Shown here in pieces: positions 34,487 through 45,154 of a stretch of DNA of 64,000 bases (positions within the stretch are counted from its first letter, which is position 1; every line of letters begins with the position of its first letter). The position numbers and the translations under genes were made by a program. This DNA is from Kalaharituber pfeilii (lineage: Eukaryota > Ascomycota > Pezizomycetes > Pezizales > Pezizaceae). The DNA is taken from contig WHUZ01000030.1 in NCBI GenBank assembly GCA_015179045.1, positions 248,001 through 312,000 on the forward strand. The letters are read 5' to 3'. The notes beneath the pieces were generated by a model that worked only from the letters and a program-made list of their open reading frames with translations, searched no databases and had not been told where the DNA came from.

Positions 34487-36272
34487 CTGTCGCTTACCTA
34501 TTAGTGACCGAGCACCTATTAGTGACCGCACTCCCCCTTGTACAACTTCCACATGCAATATCTTCAGTATCAGGCACGCTAGCAACATGAGGTAAATTGC
34601 AGAATATACAGCAGGTGCGCCTGAACATTTTGAGGATATTTGATGGCCACACTATGTATACACCTTTTGTAATTCAATGATATGCAGAGAAAGTATAGCA
34701 TTCTACGCTCCTCTTGCATAGCAAAGAATAGCATACACTAAATACTATATGACTATCCTCAACTATTGCTCTTCACACTCTCAAGTGACTATAGAAGAAG
34801 ATAGCTAACTTAAATGGTGATAGGATAAGGCTGCTCAGGATTTCTGTAGCCTCAAATCAGTCACTGAAATGGCCGAAAGTACCGGAAGTGCCAAAACTGC
34901 CAATATACTCTCTTATTACTTGCAACAAGCAACTGCATATACTAGAAATGACAGGATTAATAGCTATAAGACTACTCTTATGATTACAATAGTATGTAAC
35001 ATAGTTGGGAGTGTTGGCTACTAGGAAAACATCCTCAAGAATAGTATAGTATATTTCAGGACTGATAGTATTAATTGCTAGGAAAAAAACTCTTATGAGT
35101 GCGACAGCCTCTAGTAGGATAATAGGATTGGTAGACCTAACTGCAGACTTAGCTGGTATAGCAGTACTCTGACGGCTATAATAGCATATACCTAACTGAC
35201 AGGATTAGTTGATGAGATGAACTTCTTACTATGTCAACATTGATAGCATATACCATAGTTGATAGAGGAGGTAAGAATAATAGTATTACTGCCATGTACA
35301 TCTATATAGAATGATATAGGGAGCAATACTAATAAAAATTTAGTATTTCTTATAGTAATATAGTAAGTGGAATTGTATCTAGATATACACTATCCTATAA
35401 TGACCTCATAGATATAATTAGCTGCAAGAACTTCTGTCAGGGTGGTTAGTGTCTTGTTATAGGTTCACCACAACTGTACGGCGGGCAGTCAGTGGATGTA
35501 CATATACAAGTGATATGCAAGCTGACAGTACTGGCGACGGTGCTAGCGACAGCGCCAGTGCTGGTGTCGCAGTCGCATAAATGAGTGCTATATGAGCTAC
35601 GCAGAGGACTAGCATATGTAGAGCACTCAGAACAAGGTCTATAGAGAGTAATGGTACTCTGACATTGAAGTAGCAGCAATTGGTATAAATTTGTGCTTGC
35701 TAATAGAATATAGCAATTAAAGAATTGGTTCATCATATTACTACTACTCTAGTATATATTTGTTATACAAAACACTATTGATTATCAAGGGCATAGAAAT
35801 GCTGCTTTTAGAGTGGTATATTGATTGCAGTGGGGTATATTATGTGTGCAGCAGGACATAGTGGCAGCTTTAGCACCTCCGGCACTTTCGGATATTTTGG
35901 TAACTGCTTTTGAGGCTACAGAAAGCCACAGTCACTTATCCTACCATCATCATTTAGGTGAGCTACCCTTCTTTTATAGTCACTTGAGAGTACGAAGAGC
36001 TATAGTTGAGGATAGTCATATAGTATTTAGTGTATGCTATCCTTTGCTATGCAAGGGGAGAGTAGAATGCTATACTTTCTCTGCATATCATTGAATTACG
36101 CAAGGTGTATATATAGTGTGGCCATCAAATATCCTCCAAATATTCAGGCATGCCTGTTGTATATTCTGCAATTTACCTCATGTTGCTAGCATGCCTGACG
36201 CTGAAGATATTGCATGTGGAAGTTGTACGAGGGGGAGTGCCAAGAGATCGGTCACTAATAGGTAAGCGACAG
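34487..36272. mobile_element. Long-TIR non-autonomous element with TA target duplication
   Basis: The element starts CTGTCGCTTACCTATTAGTG and ends with its reverse complement, flanked by TA on both sides (34485-34486 and 36273-36274). The two arms remain alignable for about 430 bp (to about 34920 and about 35840), with scattered mismatches and indels. The left arm repeats the 15-mer ACCTATTAGTGACCG twice. The ~900-bp core is AT-rich and encodes no transposase I can see. The frame at 35825-36094 (QQDIVAALAPPALSDILVTA) lies mostly in the right arm. A TA target is typical of Tc1/mariner-type elements, while such long arms recall Foldback elements. Class assignment beyond a non-autonomous TIR element is inference. 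Confidence 0.75.
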
Positions 36273-37633
36273 TACAAGCTAGATAGCTTGCCACTAGATA
36301 GACCACTTCCACTTGAGGCAACACCTTATTAGTTTTCCTATGTCTGGTATTATATATTATTTACATCTTACAATTGCAAGAGACTTTTGAGTAGATTCTG
36401 GTGGTCAGTTTTATTTTCTTTCCAGGTATATGATTCTGCAGAATATTGGGTGTGAGAGTTTTTTGATGGTTGTGTGGTTGCGGTGCTTGCATGTTTGTAT
36501 GTGTCGAAAAAATTGTATGGTTTCTTATACAAAAAGTTGGCTAGACTTTTGGCGTGTCGCTCCGCAGCAGCTGGGTACGTAACTGGGAACTGCACGTGAG
36601 TACCTTGGCGCTGCATAATTCGCCAGCACCCCCGAGTGCAAACCAGGAGGTGATAATAAACCTCGTTAGCTAGTGAACAGTGTATGACGGTGCTTCGGAG
36701 GAAAACTTTCATAGTTCTGGTTCCGCGTTCTGGGCATGCAGAACACCGCTTTTTTGCTAGCTCAGCTAAGCTGGCCTATAGTATATACAAACAGCAAATA
36801 CATGTACCTAGAAAAGAAGACCGGCTTGTGCAAGTTGGGCAACTGGGTGCTGCCAAGAAAGAGGTTGCAAAGAACCCAGCGTATCATATTTCTAGTATTT
36901 TCCTCTTACCTATCTTCCAAGCAAAGTTGGGGTTTATATTATCGAACCGTGCGGCTTAAACAATTTTCAGGGAGAGCTTACCCTGAATAAATGTAAAATC
37001 ACTGAGGAAGCAAAAAATTTCCTTCGCAAAGTCTGATGACGGCGTGTCTAAGCAGAAGAGATTATGATTGAGAATCCTCCTAGAATGAAACTCCACAGAA
37101 AAAATCTGATATTCGGTAATCTGATATTAACATACAGCAAAGTGCTCCGCAACTGAGACAGAACAATATTCTCGAGGGCATGATGGCTACGATTAGACTA
37201 CCGAATGTGGAATCCTCTGATGGGGCCCCGCCTCCAGGCAAAAATTGTCAGTTGCTTGACATGCACAAAGGAATGGAACTGATTAGATTTAGGGGGGATG
37301 TAAGTACCTACTACCCGTTTACTGTTATCTTAGGTGGTACAGGAGCCGGGTAATGAAGGAGTTTTTTTTTTTTTTTTTTTTCACTTTTTTTTTTTTTTTA
37401 ATATATTAGCAGCAAGCTTGTATGTAGGGGTGCTAGTACGTTACTTCAATTTTACTCTCAGTAACATAAAGTAAGTATAAATTTCGGTGTTTCAACAGAT
37501 AAGAACGAGGTGCAGAGACACCGCTATATCCACAAACTCTTTCCAGTTCATGACTAGCTGCGTATGATCAAGGTTCGCAGGCCTGTCTTGCTCCTCGTAT
37601 CAGTCTACATACATCTTTGGGGGAATTCCATGG

Positions 37634-37853
37634 TGTAACGGACATGGTAAACGCAGAGAATTACCGTCCGCCAGGTCAAAAAGACACTTGACTAGCGATA
37701 CTCGCTAGTCCTCTGCGTAGCTCATATAGCACGTTTCGCGACTGCGACGCCGGCGCCCGGCTGTCGCATATCGCCTACGTCGCATATGCGCATATCGTAT
37801 GCGCCCGCGCATCCACCGACCGCCCGCCCTACGGTTGCGGTAAATCCGTAACA
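37634..37853. mobile_element. Solo LTR with CATGG target duplication
   Basis: A 220-bp sequence starts TGTAACGGA and ends TCCGTAACA, flanked by CATGG on both sides (37629-37633 and 37854-37858). Unit A shows the empty site (ATTCCATGGGCTTC, about 32265-32278). TG...CA ends plus a 5-bp duplication and no internal region indicate a solo LTR left after recombination. It differs from the copia LTR further on. Confidence 0.85.
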
Positions 37854-38672
37854 CATGGGCTTCTGCAGTTCTCCGGTGGATAAAAATGCTTGCTTCGAGT
37901 TTTGGGTGCGGCGTCCTGACTATCAAAGTCTGTGGCATGAGAACACTGAATACAGATAATAGACACGGAGGATTGTCGAAAATCAGAAATATGGTGCTCA
38001 TGTAGGGTTCTTGGACTGAAGGACAAAAATACTCCCGCGAGTTCCGCTTCTTCCACTTACAAGTCTCGCTTCCCTTGATGGTGGGAGCGTTGAGCACTCG
38101 AAATCCTCTTTCGATGCGTTGTTTCAAGCGCCCAAAGATGGAAAAAGATCAATTTCCCCCTTGCGGTTGTGTTGCGCCGGTAGAAAACTTGCCATGATTT
38201 CGATAGACTAGGCCCTCCACACCCTCATGAACCCTCAGAATCCCCGCCGCTTGACAGTTCGTTTCAAAACCATGGAATGAAGATCGTGCTGGCGATCACA
38301 GCTCACTACCCGAACAGTCCGGGCAGGGATTCGCTTAGAACGCGGCAAAACAAACTTGGGACAAGGGCATGAAACGGAGCATGAAACACAGCGACGATAG
38401 CATGAAACAGAGCGATAAACAGAGCAGTAACATGTGCAGGAGAAGGCGAAATGGTTCTACGTATAAGTAGATGGGATCTTCCCCTCACTCTGGTAGGGCC
38501 AAGGACATTCAACATTTTCAACGAAGGATATTCAACTTTGAGGAAATATCAATTTGCATCACTGCAAAGCTTAAGAAGTTTCAAGTCACTGGAAGTTGCT
38601 GTTAGTATTTTTAGAGGCAGCAGAGTGTTTTGCAGACGGAGATTGATTATTGATGATATATATAGGGCCGAG

Positions 38673-39479
38673 ATGGAGGGAGTCAAGGAACAGCCAGGAG
38701 CCGACCCTTCTCGATTGAATGTAGAACCGCAGCATCAGCATCCGAAATGGGTTGGCAGAGTTGATCAGTTGGAGCAACAGATGCAACATGCACAATTGGT
38801 TGGGAGAGTAGATCAGTTGGAGCAGCAGGTGCAGCACACGAAATTGATTGGACATGTTGAGCAGTTGGAGCAAAAGATGCAGCATACAAGATTGGTTGCA
38901 CGATTCGACCAGTTGGAGCAGCAAATGCTGCAGCATCAAAGTGGTCAACGACTTGAGGAGCAGAACAGAGATTTGAAGGATGAGCTTGCGCGGGAACGAC
39001 AAAAAGTTGAAGCTCTTATGAAGGAGAAGGATGACGCTTTGAGGGCGAGGGACACAGCAGCTACAAGGCTAGATGGCTTTCTCAAGAGGATTGAACATAT
39101 AAGAGTAGGGTTTGCCAATTACAAGGATTTGGACAGGCTTTCTTTCGATGATCGAAACCGTTTAAAGACGAGATTAGATTCATTTGCAAAGAGTATCCTT
39201 GAAATGCAAACCGTGGAAGAGTGGGGTGAGAAGATTCCCTCCAGTATCAAGGAATTGCTTAAAGATTTTTCTATTGGATATAACGATTCGGCACATAATC
39301 TTCACGGCAGGTTCGTGGATATGCCCTCAATTTTGTCAGCATTGAGGTCTTCTGCTGAGGCAACTGGCTTGGCTATCATTAGGGATAATCGTTGTCTCAT
39401 GTGCAATCTGCACCAAAATTGTTTACTAGTTGTGGAGGCGTTGACTACGCTTCAGGAGTTGCGATTGTGGTTGGGTTGA
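38673..39479 (+). CDS. Coiled-coil protein, copy B (4 repeat units)
   Basis: This is the paralogue of the gene at 33263. From the matching ATG it has 268 residues, exactly one 16-residue unit more than copy A. The array reads VGRVDQLEQQMQHAQL, VGRVDQLEQQVQHTKL, IGHVEQLEQKMQHTRL, VARFDQLEQQMLQH. The rest is nearly identical, including the Cys-containing NRCLMCNLHQNC (one Arg-to-Met change) and the C-terminal LWLG. In this copy the frame stays open back to an ATG at 38451, which would add 74 residues. Copy A has a frame break in that stretch, so the shared ATG at 38673 is preferred. Intact frames in both copies suggest selection or recent duplication. Function is unknown. Confidence 0.6.
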   Translation: MEGVKEQPGADPSRLNVEPQHQHPKWVGRVDQLEQQMQHAQLVGRVDQLEQQVQHTKLIGHVEQLEQKMQHTRLVARFDQLEQQMLQHQSGQRLEEQNRDLKDELARERQKVEALMKEKDDALRARDTAATRLDGFLKRIEHIRVGFANYKDLDRLSFDDRNRLKTRLDSFAKSILEMQTVEEWGEKIPSSIKELLKDFSIGYNDSAHNLHGRFVDMPSILSALRSSAEATGLAIIRDNRCLMCNLHQNCLLVVEALTTLQELRLWLG

Positions 39480-39491
39480 AGAGGGGTCTAG

Positions 39492-39977
39492 TGACAGCTA
39501 AAATAGATCTATAATCAATAACAATCAAATGCTAATTATAAACGAAATCCGTTATTAAATTCAATTGTAAAATGTTCCTTGTACGCAGCAGAGTGGGCTC
39601 AATTGTCAGATAGGACAGGACTCCTCCCCAGCGAAGAACATGGCTGTGTTGATAGATATCATATGGAAGGACCCCTCTCGATCTGGTCGTGCCAACCAGA
39701 CTAGGCTCTGGTAGCTCCAGCTCCTTACGCGAATTAGTTAAACGTGCCAAGATAGTCTGGGCACGAGAAACGGTTGGTATTGTGCAGTAGCCACCCCGTG
39801 GAAGAAATCAGGAGATTCAGGGTAACGACGGCAATAAAATTTTTTTCTCTACTTTCATACCGCCCTGGGGGTTACGACGAGATTAAATACGTAGGAGCTA
39901 ATGACAGAAAAACAGGATAAGATAACGAAGAAAAAGCCCAATTAGAAATAACAATGTCAGCCAGGGTACTGTAATTG
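39492..39977. other. Intergenic between duplication and TIR element
   Basis: AT-rich DNA after the end of unit B. No gene or element end is recognised, apart from proximity to the TIR element beginning at 39978. Confidence 0.3.
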
Positions 39978-40811
39978 ACCACAACCCGACGTGCACCACG
40001 TCCCGATGCACGTTTTACACCAAAACTGACCGGGCACGACAACATTTATCTCAACTACCAGAGTAGAATTTTGTACGCAACTTGTAGAGCAGTTAAATTA
40101 AGGACTATTCTTCATATTCCGCACCTTAGCTTCTTCAGATATGTTGCTTTGAAGGGATTTATGATTCATGAAATTCTTACCATAAATCGGCATAGGCTTG
40201 GCATATATTTTTTGCTGTGATATCACTAGTATTGATATCACACCTGAAGTAAATTTGATAAAAGCAGTAGGACACTTGAATATCAATATTTTATCTTATT
40301 CAAAGATGTGAGAAGCACGCCAAGAAAACTTCTCAAGAAGTGGTGGAGTTATTCACAAAATTCATTTTCTCATAGAAACTGTATGCAATAATTGTATAGA
40401 AAAACTACCTGAAATGGTAATTTGATGTATAAATTAGGCATTAAACAATATTAAGCCAATTGAAGCACTAATGGACAAGAGGCCTATTGGGGAGACTCTC
40501 TAGCCACAATTCTATAGCCATTATGGTGAGCGCTGAAGGGAAGTTGTGCATTCTACCCTCCAGTTCACTTTGTATGGGAATTCCATATAAATGCATGCCA
40601 AGACATCAATGAAAAACTCATGGTGCCATTAATCAACCACAGTGTCTTTTCAGTGCAAATAGAGGGATTGAAGGTGAAGAATAGCCCTTTATTTATTTTT
40701 CCTGAAGAGCACATACAAAATTCGATTCTGGTGGTTGAGATATATGTTGTCGTGCCCGGTCAGTTTTGGTGTAAAACGTGCGTCGGGACGTGGTGCACGT
40801 CGGGTTGTGGT
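39978..40811. mobile_element. TIR DNA element, 68-bp inverted repeats
   Basis: The ends at 39978-40045 and 40744-40811 are inverted repeats of 68 bp (ACCACAACCCGACGTGCACC at the outside, GGGCACGACAACAT inside) with a single visible mismatch. The 698-bp interior contains only short frames and no recognisable transposase. I see no clear target-site duplication, so the outer boundary may be off by a few bases. It is most likely a non-autonomous transposon. Confidence 0.7.
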
Positions 40812-40814
40812 GAA

Positions 40815-41140
40815 AGACAGTAGCAGATCAGGTAATGAAGTAAAGGCCCCCTAGATTCCCACTGTGACTGTCTCAATCTTTCTACCCATCTCATCAGTGC
40901 CGATAGTGGGTCCGGTCCGTCCTCTTACGGCGTTCTGATTGCGCCCCACCCCCCTGGCCACCTTCTCCTCCGTACCTCGCAACCTGGGCCAAATGTGTTC
41001 CGTTGTTTCCTCTTCTGCTCCGCACCACTGACATTCCGAATCGTACGTTTTGTTAATGCTAAAACCTCCAGGCTGCCCAGTCTCTAAAGTCGTCGGCAAC
41101 TTAGGTGCAGTCGGTCTCTCTCCTCCGCCCGTCAAAGAGA
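40815..41140 (-). mobile_element. LINE ORF2 C-terminal fragment
   Basis: The minus-strand frame encodes KTYDSECQWCGAEEETTEHI followed by a charged tail with arginines. This is the post-RNase H zinc-binding motif (CxxC...H) characteristic of fungal LINE polyproteins. It resembles the remnant at 34034 and the plus-strand one at 58800. No poly-A tail is seen at its low-coordinate end, where the TIR element begins. Confidence 0.6.
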
Positions 41141-41682
41141 GATATTGCTTTCATCGACGATGGCGATAGAGTGAGTATACGCGACTGCAGACGGGACCAC
41201 TGCGACTGTTCACAATTTGCTGACATGGCCATCTTGACATGAGGTTTTGTGAAAATTGGGTTTGCTCGACTTCAATAGAGGCAGACCTGTGTAAGTCAGC
41301 GCGTATCAGGCGCTCATGCTCATTACACTGCAATAGCAAAATGGATAACTCACTTACTTATCAGCGTTGTGGGGAAGCTGACGACGTGGGAAAGCACACG
41401 CAAGAAGAAGCTTGGCCTGAGCAACACGTGAAAAGCATATGGCACATGAGGGATTACAGCGTTTGGGCAAGTGCCCTGACTCCCTCTGTAACCATCTAGC
41501 GCGTTGGAGATGTCACGTTGAGGCCCTATGCAAAGCAGCGTGCATCGGTGGAGACGCTTCGTAAGCGGACACAATACTGGACTTCACCTGCTGTAATTTC
41601 CACTGCGCGGCTGTCACTGCACCAGTGCAACAAACTCATCAATATTATTCATATATATTTCCCACTTACCCAAGGGTTACTG
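41141..41682. other. Intergenic, insertion target of the copia element
   Basis: Short overlapping frames on both strands, none recognisable. The sequence resumes beyond the element at 47762. Confidence 0.3.
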
Positions 41683-41687
41683 TACCA

Positions 41688-41919
41688 TGTTGGAAACCAC
41701 GCTAAGGTGCAACGCTAGAGTGAGGGCCATGAAGTAGGCCATGCACTTAGCTACAGTGGCCATAAGGTAGGCCATGCACTTAGCTATAGTGGTTTATTGT
41801 CTTTATGCAACTTCGTGTATTTATATGGGTCTGGAAGTACCGTTTTGTATTGATAGATAATTAAGAAATTAAGTCCTATTTTTAAGTCTTACTCTCCTCA
41901 CAATATATATTTTTCTACA
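41688..41919 (+). repeat. 5' LTR of copia element
   Basis: It starts TGTTGGAAACC and ends TTTTCTACA. It is identical by eye to the 3' copy over 232 bp. Internally it carries two near-copies of GTAGGCCATGCACTTAGCTA. Confidence 0.95.
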
Positions 41920-41937
41920 GGTTATGAGCCCGGCTCG
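41920..41937 (+). promoter_or_regulatory. Primer-binding site, half-tRNA-Met type
   Basis: GGTTATGAGCCCGGCTCG directly abuts the LTR. It complements GGGCTCATAACC, the anticodon stem-loop of an initiator tRNA-Met, not its 3' CCA end. Drosophila copia and yeast Ty5 use such a cleaved 5' half-tRNA as primer. The assignment is from remembered tRNA sequence. Confidence 0.7.
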
Positions 41938-44395
41938 TGCAAAATAACCTACCGCATTCAAGCCGCATCTTTATCGCACTCCTCGCTCACACTCGTCGCA
42001 ATCCTTGCTCACAATACTCCTCGTTTACCACATTCATCAACTCGTAACACTCTTTGCCGCATTTCTCGCTTATCGCATCCCTAGTTCGCCATACTCCTCG
42101 CTTATTATTCACCTCTTCTACAATGGCTACACTTTCTACTGCCACCACTTCCTCCTCCACTGTCGCCGAAGTTTATACTACTAAAAATGGTTCAGTCCCT
42201 AAGCTGACAACTGAAAACTACAGGGAATGGCGCTTAGGTGTCAAGTTTATTCTCCGCGCCGACCGATCTTGGGATATTGTACAAGGAATTGAGCAACCAC
42301 CTGTACCACCAGTTCATGCCCGCAATGCTAGACAAGCTGCTATGGTAGAGGCTGACAGAGTATATGAATCTCAACTTGAGTCTTATGAACAGCGCAAGTG
42401 GCGTGCTGCTTCCACACTCTACTGCTCAAGCACCAAAACAATCCAAGCCTACATCGATGAAGATAGTGAACCTAACGTTATCTGGAACACTCTTCAGGAC
42501 CATTTTGATACTGCTGAAAGCCGCGCTGGACCCACGTATCTACGTACGCAGTTTGAGGCCGAAAAACAACAGGAAGGTCAATCTATCGATCAATACATCA
42601 GTATCCTACTAGACTATCAGTCTCAGCTGGCACACTCAGATAACCAAAGGATTACTGATGGAGCTCTTATTCACCATCTACTTACCACACTACGACCAAA
42701 CTTTGAGCATATTGTTGACATAATTCTAAGCCAACCTGCTGAACTCCAGACATGTGCTCATGTATTTAATACTTTGCGCACCTACGAGAAAAGAAAGCAG
42801 CTGAAGACAGTTGACAATGCAGGAGCACTTGCAGCTAACAGCAAGCCCAATCGTGTCGATAAACAATACAAGTATAAGAAAGGTCACTACAACAAAAGAA
42901 ACTATTAGAATGAGGCCAGTACTCATGGACCCAAACGCACTGCAGTAGTATGCTGGTACTGTACAAGAGAAGGGCATAAGGCAGAAGACTGCAGAGTCAA
43001 GAAAAAGGCAAATGAGCTTAAAAATAGGCGAAAGAAACTAACCTCAGATGAAAGCACTTCAAATGTTAAGCTGGCAAGAGTCTACACCACCTCTATGACT
43101 AGAGCCGCTCTCAGTAACAGCCAGCGTAGAACCTGGTATATTGATTCTGGTGCTTCTGACCATATGTGTTCTACCCTATCAGATTTTATAAGCTACAAAA
43201 GACTGGCTAAACCACGCAAAGTACTACTAGGTGACAATTACTCTATTCTTGCTACAGCAATAGGAACTGTCCATATTCAGGGTAACACTACGGCTACCAA
43301 CCATCTGTTAACACTTGAATCAGTACTATATGTACCAGATCTCAAATGTAATCTTTTCTCAGTAGGGAAAGCAGATGAAGCTGGATTCAGTCTTCTCTTT
43401 AGGCAAGGAACTTGTACAATCTCACACAATCATCAACTACTCACTACAGCAAAAAGAAACAATGGAATGTATGTTTTGAATGTAAACGCCTTCCGAACAG
43501 CTCTCGCATCCATACCTGCCACCGTGCCTACAGCCATGCCTACTGGTATACCTGCCACCGCTGTACCTGCTGCCGTGCCTACAGCCATGCCTACTGGTAT
43601 GCCTACCACCGCTGAATTCTGCAATCCACCTACTGAATCAGATATGCCCCTGACTAAACTCGAACTCTGGCATTACCGCCTCGGGCATCTCAATACTGGT
43701 TCTGTCAAAGCACTTGCAAATGGCCTTGGAACAGGTATAGAGCTTCCAAAGGCAGAACTCTCGAAACCGGACAGCCCCTGTTTTCCATGTCTTCAAGGCA
43801 AACAAAAAGTCACTATTAATCGAACTCCATCTGAGAGGGCAACTGAGCCTCTTCAACTCATCCACTCTGACTCTGCAGGTCCATTCCCTATCACACCTGG
43901 AAACTCCAGGTACTTCCTCCTCTACATTGATGACTTTACACGCATGACATGGCTATATATTCTTCAGTCCAAAACAGTGGAAGAAGTATGCACTACTTTC
44001 CAAGACTTTAAGGCACATGTAGAGAAGGAAAGTGGGAGAGTTATTAGGCGTTTCAGGTGTGACAATGGCAAAGGAGAGTATGACAATCGCAGATTTCGAG
44101 GCATCCTGTCAAGCAGTGGCATCTCCTATGAACCAAGTGCACCATATACCCAACATCAGAATGGAGTCAGTGAAAGAAAGATAAGGACCATCAAGGAGAT
44201 GGCAGTGTCTATGATGTGTGCTGCAAAACTTGATGAGGAATTTTGGGCTGAGGCTACTGCGACAGCTGTGTACATTCTGAATAGATCACCTACAAGAGCT
44301 CTCGAGAACACCACACCCTATGAGGCGTGGTATGGCAAGAAGCCAGCCCTGCATCACCTTCGCATTTTTGGATGCTATGCCTATACCCATATTCC

Positions 44396-45154
44396 CGACG
44401 CCACAAACCCAGAAGCGGACGGCGTCTCCACCGATCTCAACACGCACGAGGAAGAAGAAGGCTCCTCGCATCGGGAAGTCGCCAGAGAGGACGGCTCCAC
44501 CTCCTCCGCCGGTACCACCAGCATCAACACCTCCACCGGTAACACCGCCTTCGCCGCCGCCGAATTCGTCGGCAACACCGCCACCGCCGGCATCGCCGGC
44601 TCCACCACCGCGCAAGACATCATCCACCGCCCCGAGAAGACGAGAGCTGCCGCGCGGCAGTCCCAAGGGGAAGGAACCGAGTGACAGGGTCCAGGCAGGC
44701 ATCGTTGTGCATGGGGTTGCGCTGAGGAAGGATCTGGGCAGGGTACAACGATGGCTGGGGGAAGACAACAAGGACCTGGGGAGGGTAGTCGGGATCCGCT
44801 GGCTTCGAAGGAAAGACATACTATTGGGGGAAGGGAAGAAGACAAGTTCGGTAGTGGTATTTCTGGAGAGTCAGAAGGATGTAGACAAGGTCAGACTCGG
44901 AGGAAGATGGTTGAGGGCGTGTCAGTACGAGGCCGATAGGGGAAGGGGTTGAGGTCGAAGGCTGGACGTTCTCCCCCCCGCAACACAGAGTGACAGCGGG
45001 AACCACATGTAGTTAGACAGTGTAGGGTTAGGATTGGTGACTTTTGGCGGGAATGCTTCGGTCGTTGTATTTAACCTTCTTTTATTTTAGCTAAACATCG
45101 CCATAGCCCATAGGGCGGCATGCGATAAATGATATAAAAAAAAAAAAAAAAAAA
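44396..45154 (+). mobile_element. Nested LINE deletion derivative, 14-bp target duplication
   Basis: A 759-bp insert is flanked by TATACCCATATTCC at 44382-44395 and 45155-45168. Its 5' part encodes a Pro-rich stretch and then the end of a LINE ORF1-like protein (AGIVVHGVALRKDLGRVQRW; KKTSSVVVFLESQKDVDKVR). A one-base loss in a G run near 44944 shifts the frame before VEVEGWTFSPP. It then jumps straight to a 3' UTR ending GCCCATAGGGCGGCATGCG and an A tail. The whole ORF2 (reverse transcriptase) is missing, so it moved in trans. Confidence 0.85.

Larger units (their letters stand above)
36274..39491. repeat. Tandem segmental duplication, unit B
   Basis: This is the second copy of the unit at 30563-34033, in the same orientation. 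It lacks about 365 bp present in unit A (31700-32065) and the CGACTCA-rich insert, but has gained a 220-bp solo LTR at 37634. It ends GGTCTAGTGACAGCT, the uninterrupted form of the site where unit A carries a LINE remnant. Confidence 0.9.

Noticed and set aside
35825..36094. Frame in the right arm of the long-TIR element as a possible transposase
   Set aside because: It is short, lies within the inverted repeat, is not preserved as an open frame in the left arm, and has no catalytic motif.
38451..38672. 74-codon N-terminal extension of coiled-coil copy B
   Set aside because: Copy A has a frame break within this stretch and both copies share the next ATG, so the extension is probably chance.
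42054..42122. Upstream extension of copia gag
   Set aside because: The frame is open but has no ATG before 42123. The residues from 42123 on look like a normal Gag start.
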